64,000 nt of DNA from Siphonodentalium dalli. Taxonomy: Eukaryota > Mollusca > Scaphopoda > Gadilida > Siphonodentaliidae. The notes beneath the pieces are model-generated. The model searched no databases. It was not told the origin of the DNA and was given only the letters and a program-made list of their open reading frames with translations. The stretch covers positions 147,775,559-147,839,558 of the forward strand of contig CP136066.1 in the NCBI GenBank assembly GCA_032622095.1. The letters are read 5' to 3'. The translations under genes were made by a program, and so were the position numbers. Position 1 is the first letter of the stretch. Each line of letters begins with the position of its first letter. This document shows positions 47,772 to 58,195 of the stretch, piece after piece.

Positions 47772-47914
47772 CAGTAATGCCCTAAGTAATCGACTCCTTA
47801 AGCAGAATAATGGGTAACTTTTCAGGATTTAGTCGGAAATATGGCTTGTTGCCATTTATCAGAAAGCTCTTAATTCTGTTGTGGTTAAGGAGTCAATTAT
47901 TTAGGGCATTACTG
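47772..47914. mobile_element. internally deleted TA MITE
   Basis: TA, cagtaatgccctaagtaatc at left and ttatttagggcattactg at right, TA. The centre and part of the right arm are missing. Confidence 0.75.
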
Positions 47915-47929
47915 TATATAACAGCTGGG

Positions 47930-48858
47930 AACCTACGTCATAATTTACGCGAAAATGGCATCACGATGTCTCACATCGTAGTGAGTATTCATCGTTTTCT
48001 TCACTTCTATAAATAACACAACCAAAAACGATTGTGAATGAGCTTACATCAATTTTTGCTAGCTCTTTGTGAATCCAGTGCCCGTACAAATATGACTACA
48101 TGTATGAGTGTTCAAGTGACTTTGGTCATCATTTTTTGAGGTTGTGAAATTTGATTGCCCAAAATATCCTTAAAAACAAATCTGTTTCATTTGGCATGAG
48201 AAACTGATGAATGTGAGTTTTTCTGAGAATTGAACGTTGATCGAACTGAGATATAGAGTTGAACTCAAAAGATCAAAACTGAGATAAATGTCCCAATATG
48301 TGTGCAATTAATACTGGACAATATACCAAGAAGTATATATACTGCAAAAGTATATATTTACATAGCCCGTCTGTGTTACACTAAATCCCGTTTGTTGATT
48401 GGTCAACTGTCAATTGGGTCACCCATTTTATATCCCAATTACCAAAGAGTCTAACAATGAACACAACGTCACACATTGTTGACCCAATCTGACCACCTAA
48501 TCACTAAAAGTGGTCAGCAGAATAATTGGGCGTGCTTTTAAAAGTGCAGCTGAAGCCAGTTATTTATTTGATCATGTGATTGTTGCTAAGTGCTTGAAAA
48601 TCTTGCACAGATTATTGAAATCATCGCTTTCTTTCCACCCAACAAACGAAAGGTTGGTTATCGACAGTGGGAGCAAAACATTAATATATCATTACAATTA
48701 AAACATAGTAGTGTTCCGATAGTTCTCAGATAACTTAATGCTTGGCAATTTGTCTTTTATATAGTACGCGTCACACAAAAACAAAATTGACTTGCCACGT
48801 GGCATCATGTGACAGAACACAGAAATTGATTGATAATTCACAGGTGAAACTCAAGCTA
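47930..48858. other. no gene seen
   Basis: Unique-looking AT-rich DNA. Short open frames (for example 48510-48701) lack support. Confidence 0.4.
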
Positions 48859-48991
48859 CAGTAATGCCCTAAATAATCGACTCCTTAACCACAGCAGAAT
48901 TATGGGTAATTTTTCAGGATTTAGGTGGAAATATGAAAAATTAACCATAATTCTGCTGTGGTTAATGAGTCAATTATTTAGGGCATTACTG
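48859..48991. mobile_element. short TA MITE, centre deleted
   Basis: TA at 48857-48858 and 48992-48993; arms cagtaatgccctaaataatc and gagtcaattatttagggc meet near gaaatatgaaaaattaacc, a 133 bp copy with both ends intact. Confidence 0.8.
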
Positions 48992-49661
48992 TAATATTGG
49001 GCAGATTTTATGAGACTATAGATAAGAACACTTCCAGCTTTTTTTATGGGAATAATTCATCAAAATCTATTATATATATGTATGTGTGTATGTTTGTGTG
49101 TTATAGACTCCAAAACTGCTTGACTGATCCGACTCAAATTTGGTATGTGGGCCTACTTTGATCCCGGGAACAATATGGGTGGATCCAATTTCATGTGCGA
49201 CCATGTCCTTCACCTTAACCTCGCTCATATACTCTCATATAGGCATGTTTCTGGACTGATTCCCTAAATAGCCCAGATGAATTCTGGGCCATCAGCTATT
49301 GCTATATAAATATAGAACATTCATTCCGTACATAAAAAAAATGAGAAGAAATCTGAGAACGAAAAATAATTGACAAATTATCCAGATGACCTGGCTAAAA
49401 AATCTTAATTGATTGAATTGTTAAAATGCGAACACAAATGATCATTGGACTAGTGTACACTGCAAGTTCTAATTCTATACAGTTTATGATCAGACTTAGA
49501 GAGCCAGACTGATTTCATTTAATTGTCTAGGGTTTCATGCAGTGATTGACATATATTGAGATTTGTTTGGCATGTCTGTCTGACTGGTACATTGAGTTCC
49601 TCCCTGTTCCATGCATGACTTTGTTTGATATGTGTGACCAAAATTGATGGCATATTGTTAA

Positions 49662-49918
49662 CCCTTCCATGACTGGAGTTTCCTGAAATTTTGCGAAAAT
49701 CCTGTGCCAATGCATTCTCTTATATATGCAAGTCTCCATTAGGGAGCCTCGCATATATAATGGAATACATTGGCCTAAGAATATTTACCTTGACTTTGTA
49801 AGCCAGTGCATTCTCTTATATATGCAAGACTCCCTACGGAGACTCGCATATATAAGAGAATTAATGAACTGACATAGGATCTTTAATGCTGCACCAGCGC
49901 AGCTCCCATTATGGAAGG
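49662..49918. mobile_element. full-length TTAA palindromic MITE
   Basis: TTAA at 49658-49661 and 49919-49922. Ends cccttccatgactggag and attatggaaggg, both core hairpins present, orientation opposite to 26567-26814. Confidence 0.85.
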
Positions 49919-49922
49919 GTTA

Positions 49923-50476
49923 ACCGTGAACAAAATCTTAAAGATAGTGTATCTCTTCCTGGCAAGTTTTATATAGATTCCGGGGTATAAAATGGTATAT
50001 ATGAATTGAGGACACCTAGCTGTCTGGAAAACCTTCTATCAATTATTATTGATTTTATTTAGAACTTTCCTGATATAATACTCACCTTCGAATGGGACAG
50101 TAAAAGGAGCTATATATTTGTGGTAATGTTCAGAACATAGCAAGAGGGAGGACTCTTGTTAACACCCTCAATCAAGGCTAATGTCATTTTGACTCAAAGA
50201 GATTCCCCTCGGCTGTATCAGAAATAAACTTTAATTTGCCATTTTAGACAGACAATATACCTAATCTTCAGTTCTGTCTGTATTTTATTCACAGAAAAAG
50301 GTATTTGTTGTCTTGAAGTCCTGTTTTATAAAAATTATGTTGTTGTAGTAATTGTGGCCTTGAAGAGATAGTGTTATTTACTAAATCCGGCCAATTATGG
50401 GACCATCTCATTTTATACTCAACAGAATATATGCTACAAATGAGTGAATTTGAGCCATGGATTAGTGCAAAATACA
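49923..50476. other. no firm gene
   Basis: A forward frame at about 50335-50530 (SGQLWDHLILYSTEYMLQMS) is open and follows a fair acceptor (attttattcacag at 50293), but it has a stop in between and no second exon. Confidence 0.3.
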
Positions 50477-50601
50477 CTTGTGTGCTCTATGAACGATGCA
50501 AGAAACATGGTAATATAATGAAAATGAGTTTATGTCTGTAGTCATAAATTCATTTTCATTATTATTACCATGTTTTTTGCACCATTCATAGAGCGCACAA
50601 G
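50477..50601. repeat. 125 bp hairpin
   Basis: Arms cttgtgtgctctatgaacga and its partner (catagagcgcacaag), about 58 bp each with few mismatches. No target duplication is apparent. Confidence 0.8.
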
Positions 50602-50798
50602 CAGACCTGCATGTTATCCCCCTTTTTTCCTGTCCTGACAGGTCCTGACGGGAGATTGACTCTGCCAGTCAGTGAGATTTCAGGTTCTGTGAGTGTGATT
50701 TAATTTGGTTATCAACACATACATATTTGGTGCCCTAAAACTATATTATCTGCCCTTTTAATTTGACAGTCATTGGAATGGTAATCCATATTTCTTTA

Positions 50799-51826
50799 GG
50801 CCACTGTTTTTTGGTTAGTTGGTAAGCGGAATTTGTTCTGGAAAAGTTGGGTCGGTCGGTCGGGAAAAAAAAATGGAAAACACTCAAATATTCAAGTTTT
50901 CAAATTGATCGAAGATGCCAATGACCGGACACAAGACAGCCATATAAAGTCATATTATTATTAATATTATAATTTAGAGTCAAGAATGATAATAAGTACA
51001 GATATATGTTTGTGTGGTACAACTTCAAGTGGATTTGCAGTTTTCACTGCCCCCTCCCCTTTTTTCCTAGTGCAACAGTAGACTTAGTACAGAGAGTACT
51101 ACACTACAGTACAGTGAGTCATAAACAGTGTAAACATACACTTACTAATACTACTACTATATATTCAGTTATTCCAATATTTAAAAACAAGAATGGATGA
51201 TTTTGCCTTTTTTGAGTTTTGGTCTCAATTTAATAAATTTCAATTTTATTTGCAAATTATTTCTTAATATTTACCTGCACTGGCACTTCTTCAACAATAG
51301 CCCTGCTCCTAGCGAAAATGTACTTGTATCCAAATGAACTGAGGGCCGACACCGGAATGTCGGATTCCTCGTTTTCGGTGACCCCCTCATTAAATTGTTC
51401 GGTAAGACCACCAAAGTAGTCACGACGAATCAATGCATCGTCCTCGACAAACGAGAACAGCTCTCGAACTGTTATTTCGGGATAAACACATTTCAGCTGT
51501 TTTCTTATGGTCTTGTTTTCAGAAATGACAACTGCACACAGATATACTTTCGCCATTTCGAAAAAACAAAAGTAGCCTAGCGTTGTTACTAGATTACCTA
51601 GTAGCGGAAGTGATGCAGAAAACATGGATGCCAAACGTTGCCAAAATGAATCCGTTCCTACAAATGGTACACAAAGCAATCTTTTTTCATTTTTTTAATA
51701 AAATAAAATTTTGAGTGCGGAAAAAAACGGGTCGGCGGCAATAAAAAAACAATTTTATTTTTTTCTAAAATCCGAAAGTAAACGACTCGGCGGATCCGCG
51801 AACCAACTAATAAAAAAACAGTGGCC
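50799..51826. mobile_element. Harbinger-like element with one coding exon
   Basis: Inverted ends ggccactgttttttggttag / ccaactaataaaaaaacagt-ggcc, continuing into gcgga and gggtcggcgg-type sequence. TTA at 50796-50798 and 51827-51829. GG-starting ends with a 3-bp TTA duplication fit the PIF/Harbinger superfamily. At 1028 bp it is too short for the usual two genes, so it is a deletion derivative that kept one first exon. Confidence 0.75.
51257..51556 (-). CDS. exon of an unknown transposon or captured gene
   Basis: Starts MAKVYLCAVVISENKTIRKQ. After 94 codons, exactly in phase 0, it meets a consensus donor CAG|GTAAAT (51274). Unspliced it would end five codons later with VNIKK. The middle reads ITVRELFSFVEDDALIRRDY, then an acidic stretch (GVTENEESDIPVS) and SSFGYKYIFARSRAIVEEVP. 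Composition is balanced, unlike the AT-driven frames nearby, so it looks genuinely coded. I do not recognise the domain. It sits in reverse orientation within the Harbinger-like element, so it could be the start of a Myb-like or other accessory protein, or captured host sequence. Confidence 0.55.
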   Translation of the reverse strand: MAKVYLCAVVISENKTIRKQLKCVYPEITVRELFSFVEDDALIRRDYFGGLTEQFNEGVTENEESDIPVSALSSFGYKYIFARSRAIVEEVPVQVNIKK

Positions 51827-51829
51827 TTA

Positions 51830-53230
51830 GTGACTGATACAAAAGTGCATATTGCAAACCTTACAATGGGCAATTGTCTCTCAATGATCACTTCGCGCTA
51901 TCCACGTCATTTTACGAGACCACGAGTCCTTAAACTTTGAATCGTATCATCGGCATTTTGCCTGTCTTTATACAGAATCAGACATTTCAAAAATATATAG
52001 CGTTTCCTATATAGGGGTCCTGCATAGAGCTTGTTTGTAATCCGATATGAAAATCTGGCATAATTAATATTAGTTATATATCTTGAGGTTAGTCCTCTCA
52101 TTCCTCCATTGTTTGTGAAAACATGTGGGCGACAATCCATTTATTGCAAGACTAATTACCCGCGGCACATTGGTAGTTACTCCTAGCTATCATTGTATTA
52201 TTGCATAACACTGATGTCTGCACCAGATGCTAAACAACTGCACCCAGGTAATCTTGCATATTCTCGCTTACCGCATTATAGTACAATGAAAACACATGTA
52301 ACTTTTATTTTTTTTGAGAGAGAGAGAAGATTGTTCCAAAAACTGAGATTAGGAGCTGTCACCGTGACACCATGAGATGCATGGTGAAAACGGGAGACTC
52401 ATAGCGAATCCGGGATAATTAAGTAACATGTCTGCACACGACCAAGTATCTTGTTCATCTCCAGCTGAGTCACCACATGTCTAGAACACGACTATATACA
52501 GACTGTATCCGTAAACTTGGCCCTAATTACTTTTGACCAGGTCAGTTTGCACTCTATCCAGTGCCTGACCCCTTGGTATTAATGTTCCACTGCAGCATAG
52601 TCAGAGATATCCATATATTACATCCTCGATCCCGAGGATTTCTGAGAACGATTATGGAAGAGAATTGCATTATGTTGTTGACTGTTTGGGTATATATTTT
52701 CTATGATGCAGATCAGATGTTGGCTTCAGTAAAAAATCCCCATTCTCACATTGATTGTTTTGAGAAGAGCGTGACTTTCACCTAACTTATGTAGGCGTTT
52801 ATGTAATATGATCCTGCTGTTGACATTCTCGATAGTTGGGAACAAAAACTTGGACACACGATTTGCTAATTATACCTACAGTGCGGATGCGTAATAATTA
52901 CCCATGGCTCGCAGAGGTGGCTGCATGCACTTCTATAAGTGGGATTTTATTGTTATAATTGGGGGTTTAGAGGTGACAGTTAGTACCTACGGACTTGCAA
53001 ATTTACGAACCCATGAAAAAGTCATAAATGGCAGAATCATGAAAATTGATACCAACGAATTTAAATCCATTCACGATATTCAGCATTATTCTTCATTCAC
53101 CTCAGTGGAGTGCTCCACATCACTCACAACATACACATGTAAATAGAGTGTATATATCCGAATAATGGATGTGGTAGTTATTTTCATAAATTTTGTATCC
53201 AAATTGCCATCACGTTAAGCTTATGGGTAC
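51830..53230. other. no gene seen
   Basis: Unique-looking DNA with a short (ga)n run at 52316-52330. Open frames at 52561-52785 and 52904-53146 have no recognisable features. Confidence 0.4.
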
Positions 53231-53401
53231 GTTGTATATTTTTATACCCCCATGGCGGTTGTCGGATCTCTATGAAATTTGGTATGGATGTTCACTACTA
53301 TGAGGACATTCAATGGAGGGTTCAATCGTTTTGTTTGGGTTTTCAATTCCAGAGTTATTCATATTTGTTTATTTGGAACTGTTGGTTTTTTTGTTCTGTT
53401 C

Positions 53402-53571
53402 GCTGCGCTGGTAAAGCATTAAATATCATGTGCCAGTGCATTCTCTTATATATGCGAATCTCCATAGGGTGCCTCCCATATATAAGAGACAGCACTGACT
53501 TACAGGGTCAAGGTAAATATTTTTAGTCCATGGTTTTCGAAAAATTTCAGGATGCTCTTGTCATGAAAGGG
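53402..53571. mobile_element. left-truncated TTAA MITE
   Basis: Joins a tandem-repeat fragment (53240-53400, tatggatgttcactactatg) directly to ctgcgctggtaaagcatta. One hairpin, the link and the right end with TTAA (53572-53575) remain. Confidence 0.65.
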
Positions 53572-54097
53572 TTAAAACCGTTAATGGGGAATTATTATAC
53601 CTTCAGCTGATTCAATTTGTTACATGGGGCAGTAATATAACACATTTATAAAGTGAAGTAGATGGAAGCTTAATTTTATTTTATTCACAACATTGTTATG
53701 CTTGTTCATCAAATGGGAAGTAAAGGCAACATGTTAGCCTATAAAACAGTGATATACACAGCACTTCATGGCAATAAATGCAGATTGTAAACTCTAAAAA
53801 TGTGCCAAGTAACAATTTGCATTATGAAAAAGATATACATGTAATACATTAGGTTGGGATGAATTACAGATGACTAGTTTAGTGTGTGAATGAGATTATT
53901 TGGCCTGGTGTCTGTGTGACACAGTAAAGGCTAGGCCTGAATTCAACCCTCAAATAGTGTGGCCGTCATTTGCAGAATGAAGTCCCCAGAGGGTGAATTT
54001 AGTGACGCTATCCCACATAGCTGGGACCTCATCCTGCTTAAGCCTCAACTACTATGGGAGACCTACAATCAGATTGAATTCCCCAGTTGAAGTTGGT

Positions 54098-54195
54098 GAG
54101 AGCTTTCTGATGAAAGCCATATTTCCGACCTAATCCTGAAAAGTTACCCATAATTCTGCTGTGTTCAAGGAGTCGATTATTTAGAGCATTACTGT
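54098..54195. mobile_element. right half of a TA MITE
   Basis: Starts near the family centre and ends gattatttagagcattactg-TA. Confidence 0.65.
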
Positions 54196-54508
54196 ATAGA
54201 TATATAACCTAAACTAATCTGATGCACTCCTTCGTGTCTTCCGTTATAATTACTCCATATAAAGCTATATTCACAAACTTTTGCTCCGCAGATTTGCATG
54301 GAAATCCCCATTCAAAATTGGTCACTTTACCTCCCCCTTAAATCATGTTATTTGTAAGATCTATTTGTTACAATAGGCAATTGTTTCAATATTACTCACG
54401 TTTATTTGAAAAAAATATATTCACCCATGGATATGCTGTCATATATGACATACTCACCCGCCAAAGTGTTAATAAACTAACCGTATATTAAGATTTTGTT
54501 CTTGTCAT

Positions 54509-54720
54509 ATAGTGTAATGCCCTAAATAATCGACTCCTTTACCACAGCAGAATTATGGGTGATTTTTCAAAATTGGTCACTTGACCTCCCCTTAAATCAT
54601 ATGTTTATTCTCAGTCAGAGCCTTTCGATGAATGGCAACAAGCCATATTTCCGACTAAATCCTGAAAAGTTACCCATAATTCTGCTGTGGTTACGGAGTC
54701 GATTATTTAGGGCATTACTG
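54509..54720. mobile_element. TA MITE with foreign patch
   Basis: Left end tgtaatgccctaaataatcg, right end complete. The left arm is replaced from 54571 by 'attggtcacttgacctcccc', a phrase also present at 54317, suggesting a conversion-like patch. Confidence 0.65.
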
Positions 54721-55689
54721 TATTTTCGTCTCATCCAGTAGACCTTAACGGAAGAAATTCAATCTCTGGAGTCAGTTGATACGAATCACTACATCAGACT
54801 TTGTCCCTCTCATTTCTGATCTCTTTATAAAGGAAAAAAAACATGTTCTATTAAACCGATTGATTTGGATTTCTTACTCAATGAATGTCTGATACCCAGA
54901 TAACCTGATTTGTTTGATTCTCTGTTACAGGAATGATTACATTTACATACTAGTAATATGGCTGTATTCCATATCGTAGCATGTAGTATGCATTTTGCTG
55001 GAATAATTTGACATACTTGATGTATTGGATAGGTCTGTAGTGCCTCCTATATTAAATATCACCAGATCTCATTTCCTCTTTGAGTGTAAAGAGATTTAAT
55101 AGTTCCTAAATCATAGGTTTCCTGGCGAAAAATTGACAATTGTTATTTGTGGTTTGAGTGGTCTGCGGCGTTATATCACATGCGTCGATCTGTTTATTGT
55201 CTGTTATATCGTCAAATCATATACACATAAACTTGTTCTATCCACTGGTGCCAGACTGACCGCTATATTTAAGACATATTATGGACTTGTTCGGGTGCAT
55301 GAACCTGATAAGTTAGTATTCAGGTACTATGCCAACTGGAGGCATGTGGCATTCTATTAACATTGCCGAAAATCTCAAGCAAATCAACAATACCACTCCA
55401 AATAAAACATCGTCTGTAATACACCCAATTGCAAATATTTACTTCTCGATTAGGGATTGCAACTATTGGCGATAAACAAATGAAAAAAAAAAATTGTTAT
55501 CAAGAGTCACTTCATTTAATTAATATATAAGAATAATAGTGTGTGTTGTCAATTTGGATATAATATCTGTAAAAATAATAATTCTGAGCAATATTATTCT
55601 CCATTTCAATTTGATCACCCTACCGTAGTGTTTCACATCACTTTAAATACATTCTCGGGTTAATTTGAGCTGGCTTTGTTTTGAGAAAT
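54721..55689. repeat. dispersed repeat at 55290-55590, otherwise empty
   Basis: 55290-55590 is the inverted partner of 19970-20260. The remainder shows no gene. Confidence 0.5.
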
Positions 55690-55794
55690 GTGATTAAACA
55701 GTTGATTCACTTGGTATGGCTGTTACGGTAAAAAATTTCAAAGCCAGCATATTTCTCCTGGGGGCCAATACATTGTCACAGTCATGGTACGGGC

Positions 55795-56425
55795 CAGTCT
55801 TATTAAAACCAGACCTAATTTTCATTACTTTCAAATTAGGTCTTGGGACATTGATGGCATAAATTATTTCAAACGGGAGAAATCCAACCAATACGCACCA
55901 GGCAATGCAGAGCTCGACCAACCAAGAACTGCCTGCAAATCCCATTACCTATTAAAATTCTTCACTCAATAGTAATTATTCATACAAGCCCCGCCCAATA
56001 GTTCTAAAAATAAGTATTACCGAAGCGGAAATTCTAGATGAAAGCGAGGCTACGCTAAAACAATGGAAGACTTTAGCAAAATAGAAATTCTCGAAATTGC
56101 AATTAAGAACGTTTTAAAGAAACTTTGTACTGATTCGCTGAAACAAGAACATGAGCTTATTCTGAGGAGTTTGTTGATAACAAGAAAAGATGTGTTAGCC
56201 ATTCTCCCTACCGGTTACGGCAAAAGTTTGCCACATCAAATAACTCCAATGATTGTTGCCGATTTGAAAAGTAAACATTCAAAGTGCTATATTTGGAAAC
56301 ATGAATATTAATGAGCTATCGCCAGATGGGAATTCCCCGTTCTCGCGGAAATGAAATTTGGTACCGGTGTCTCTAGACTGAGAGTTGACTGTAAGGAAAC
56401 CTTGGTCTAGTTATTAACTAGACTG
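55795..56425. mobile_element. 631 bp element with 9-bp target duplication
   Basis: Inverted ends cagtcttattaaaaccagac and the reverse of gtctagttattaactagact-g. The direct repeat ggtacgggc is at 55786-55794 and 56426-56434. The surrounding tandem repeat gives an empty site at about 56590 (agttggtacgggctggtac). It carries the start of a RecQ-like helicase. Helicase-bearing DNA transposons exist (an Academ lineage has one), but I cannot confirm membership, and a 9-bp duplication also suits Mutator-like elements. Confidence 0.8.
56063..56311 (+). pseudogene. RecQ-like helicase N-terminal fragment
   Basis: 82 residues from ATG (MEDFSKIEILEIAIKNVLKK). A RecQ-style start follows, SLKQEHELILRSLLITRKDV then LAILPTGYGKSLPHQITP, in which PTGYGKS is the Walker A motif of superfamily II helicases and the preceding block is the usual Q-motif side. 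After ITPMIVADLKSKHSK the frame leaves the family pattern and stops. No motif Ia, DEAH box or later motif is present. It is therefore a truncated first exon, non-functional as a helicase, within a 631 bp deletion derivative whose full-length parent presumably encoded the whole protein. Confidence 0.75.
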
Positions 56426-56770
56426 GGTACGGGCTGGTATGGTGCGTTACAATAATTTTGGATTCATTTCGAACAATGTTAATATTTTTACAAATATTTT
56501 TGTTACAGTTGATTCACTTGGTACTGTCTGGTACGGCTGTTACTGTAAAATTTTCAAAGCCAGCATTTTTCTCAGGGGGCCAATAAGTTGGTACGGGCTG
56601 GTACGGTGTGTTACAATCATTTTGGATTCATTTCGAACAAAGTTAATATTTTTACAAATATTTATTTCAAAGCCAGCATTTTTCTCAGGGGCCAATACAT
56701 TGTTACAGTCATGGTATGGTGCATTACAATTATTTGGAATTCATTTAGAATATTTTCTAGTATTTCTTTA
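56426..56770. repeat. tandem gtacgggctggtacggtg units
   Basis: About two and a half units with ttacaatmattttggattca and aaagccagcatttttctcag, continuing 55690-55794 on the other side of the inserted element. Confidence 0.7.
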
Positions 56771-57120
56771 TATTGAAATTCATGATGAAATCAGCTTGTT
56801 AAATCACTCAGTGATTGAGTATTATCTCTGTGAAGCATTCATGAACTCAGCCTCTCTTCCATTATCACAGAACAGCAGATGTGATCGTCTCTTGCTTGAC
56901 TGGATTTAAGATGATTTAAATCCTTTATATTATGCACAGTTTGTGCACAGTTCAGTTTGTGCACAGTTGATCAAACGTAATTTGTCCACAAACTCATCGG
57001 TCTGTGGTAGTTTTCATCTGATATCAGCTTTTATATCTGTCGAGAAAGTGTGAAGATAGCAAGAACAAATAATCCATCCTTATATCTCCGTCATCTCAGA
57101 TCAGATGTGAATGGTCTTAA

Positions 57121-57283
57121 CCCTTTCAGGTCCAAGTCAGATTTTTGTATCAACCCATATTTCCTTGATCATTTTTCAAATTTATTGATTATAATAATGT
57201 ATCACATTATTATAATCAATAAATTTGAAAAATGATCAAGGAAATATGGGTTGATACAAAAATCGGACTTGGCACTGGAAGGG
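57121..57283. mobile_element. near-perfect 163 bp snapback, ccctttcaggtccaa ends
   Basis: TTAA precedes at 57117-57120; the right TTAA has decayed (tatc). Arms of about 78 bp differ at only a handful of positions near the tips (caggtccaagtcaga versus ccagtgccaagtccga). The centre is atgtatcacat. Confidence 0.8.
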
Positions 57284-58195
57284 TATCCACATGCTACAGG
57301 TTTTGTTCAATCATCTCAGTCTGAATAAGACATTTCTCGAATTAAGCTAAAACATGCCATGAATCTCTACTCTGGCTAACGTCCGTAGAGATCATATTCC
57401 ACTAATACAAAAGCTGGGAATTTTGACAGAGAACCTTATAAAGTCGAAAAAATAACCCAGGGAATATAGTTCTCAGTTATTATCTGCTACTTAATAATGT
57501 ACTTCACTCTATATGAAGGTTCCAACTCGAAATTTCATGATTTATTAGTGACTTTGTAAACAATTTTGCTTTGCGTATCTTACAATTATGGAATTTATCC
57601 TTGGTAATTATACCCCCTTTTAAAAAAAAAGGGGGGGTATACTGTTTTGCACCTGTGTGTCGTACCGTCCATCCATCCATCCGTCTTGCCGTCCGTACGT
57701 CCGTCCGATGTCTGTTCATGTCATAACTTCAACAGTAGTGCTAGGATCTCAATGATATTTAGATATGGATGTTCACTACGATGAGGACATTAAATAGAGG
57801 GTTCCATCGTTTTGTTCGGATTTTCCATTCTAGAGTTATTCATCTTTGTTTATCTGGAAATGTTGGCTTTTTGGTCCCTCTGGTGTCTGTTCATGTCGTA
57901 ACTTCTACAGTTGTGCTGGGATCTCAATGAAATTTGGTATGGATGTTCACAACTATGAGGACATTAAATAGAGGTTTCCATCGTTTTGATCGGATTTTCC
58001 ATTCTAGAGTTATTCATCTTTGTTATCTGGAAATGTTGGATTTTTGGTCCGTCTGGTGTCTGTTTTCATGTCATAACTTGAACAGTAGTGCTCGAATCTC
58101 AATGCAATTTTGTATGGATGTTCACTATTATGGGGACATTCAATAGAGGATTCAATCGTTTTTTTCGAGTTGCCGTTCTAGAGTTATTCATTTTT

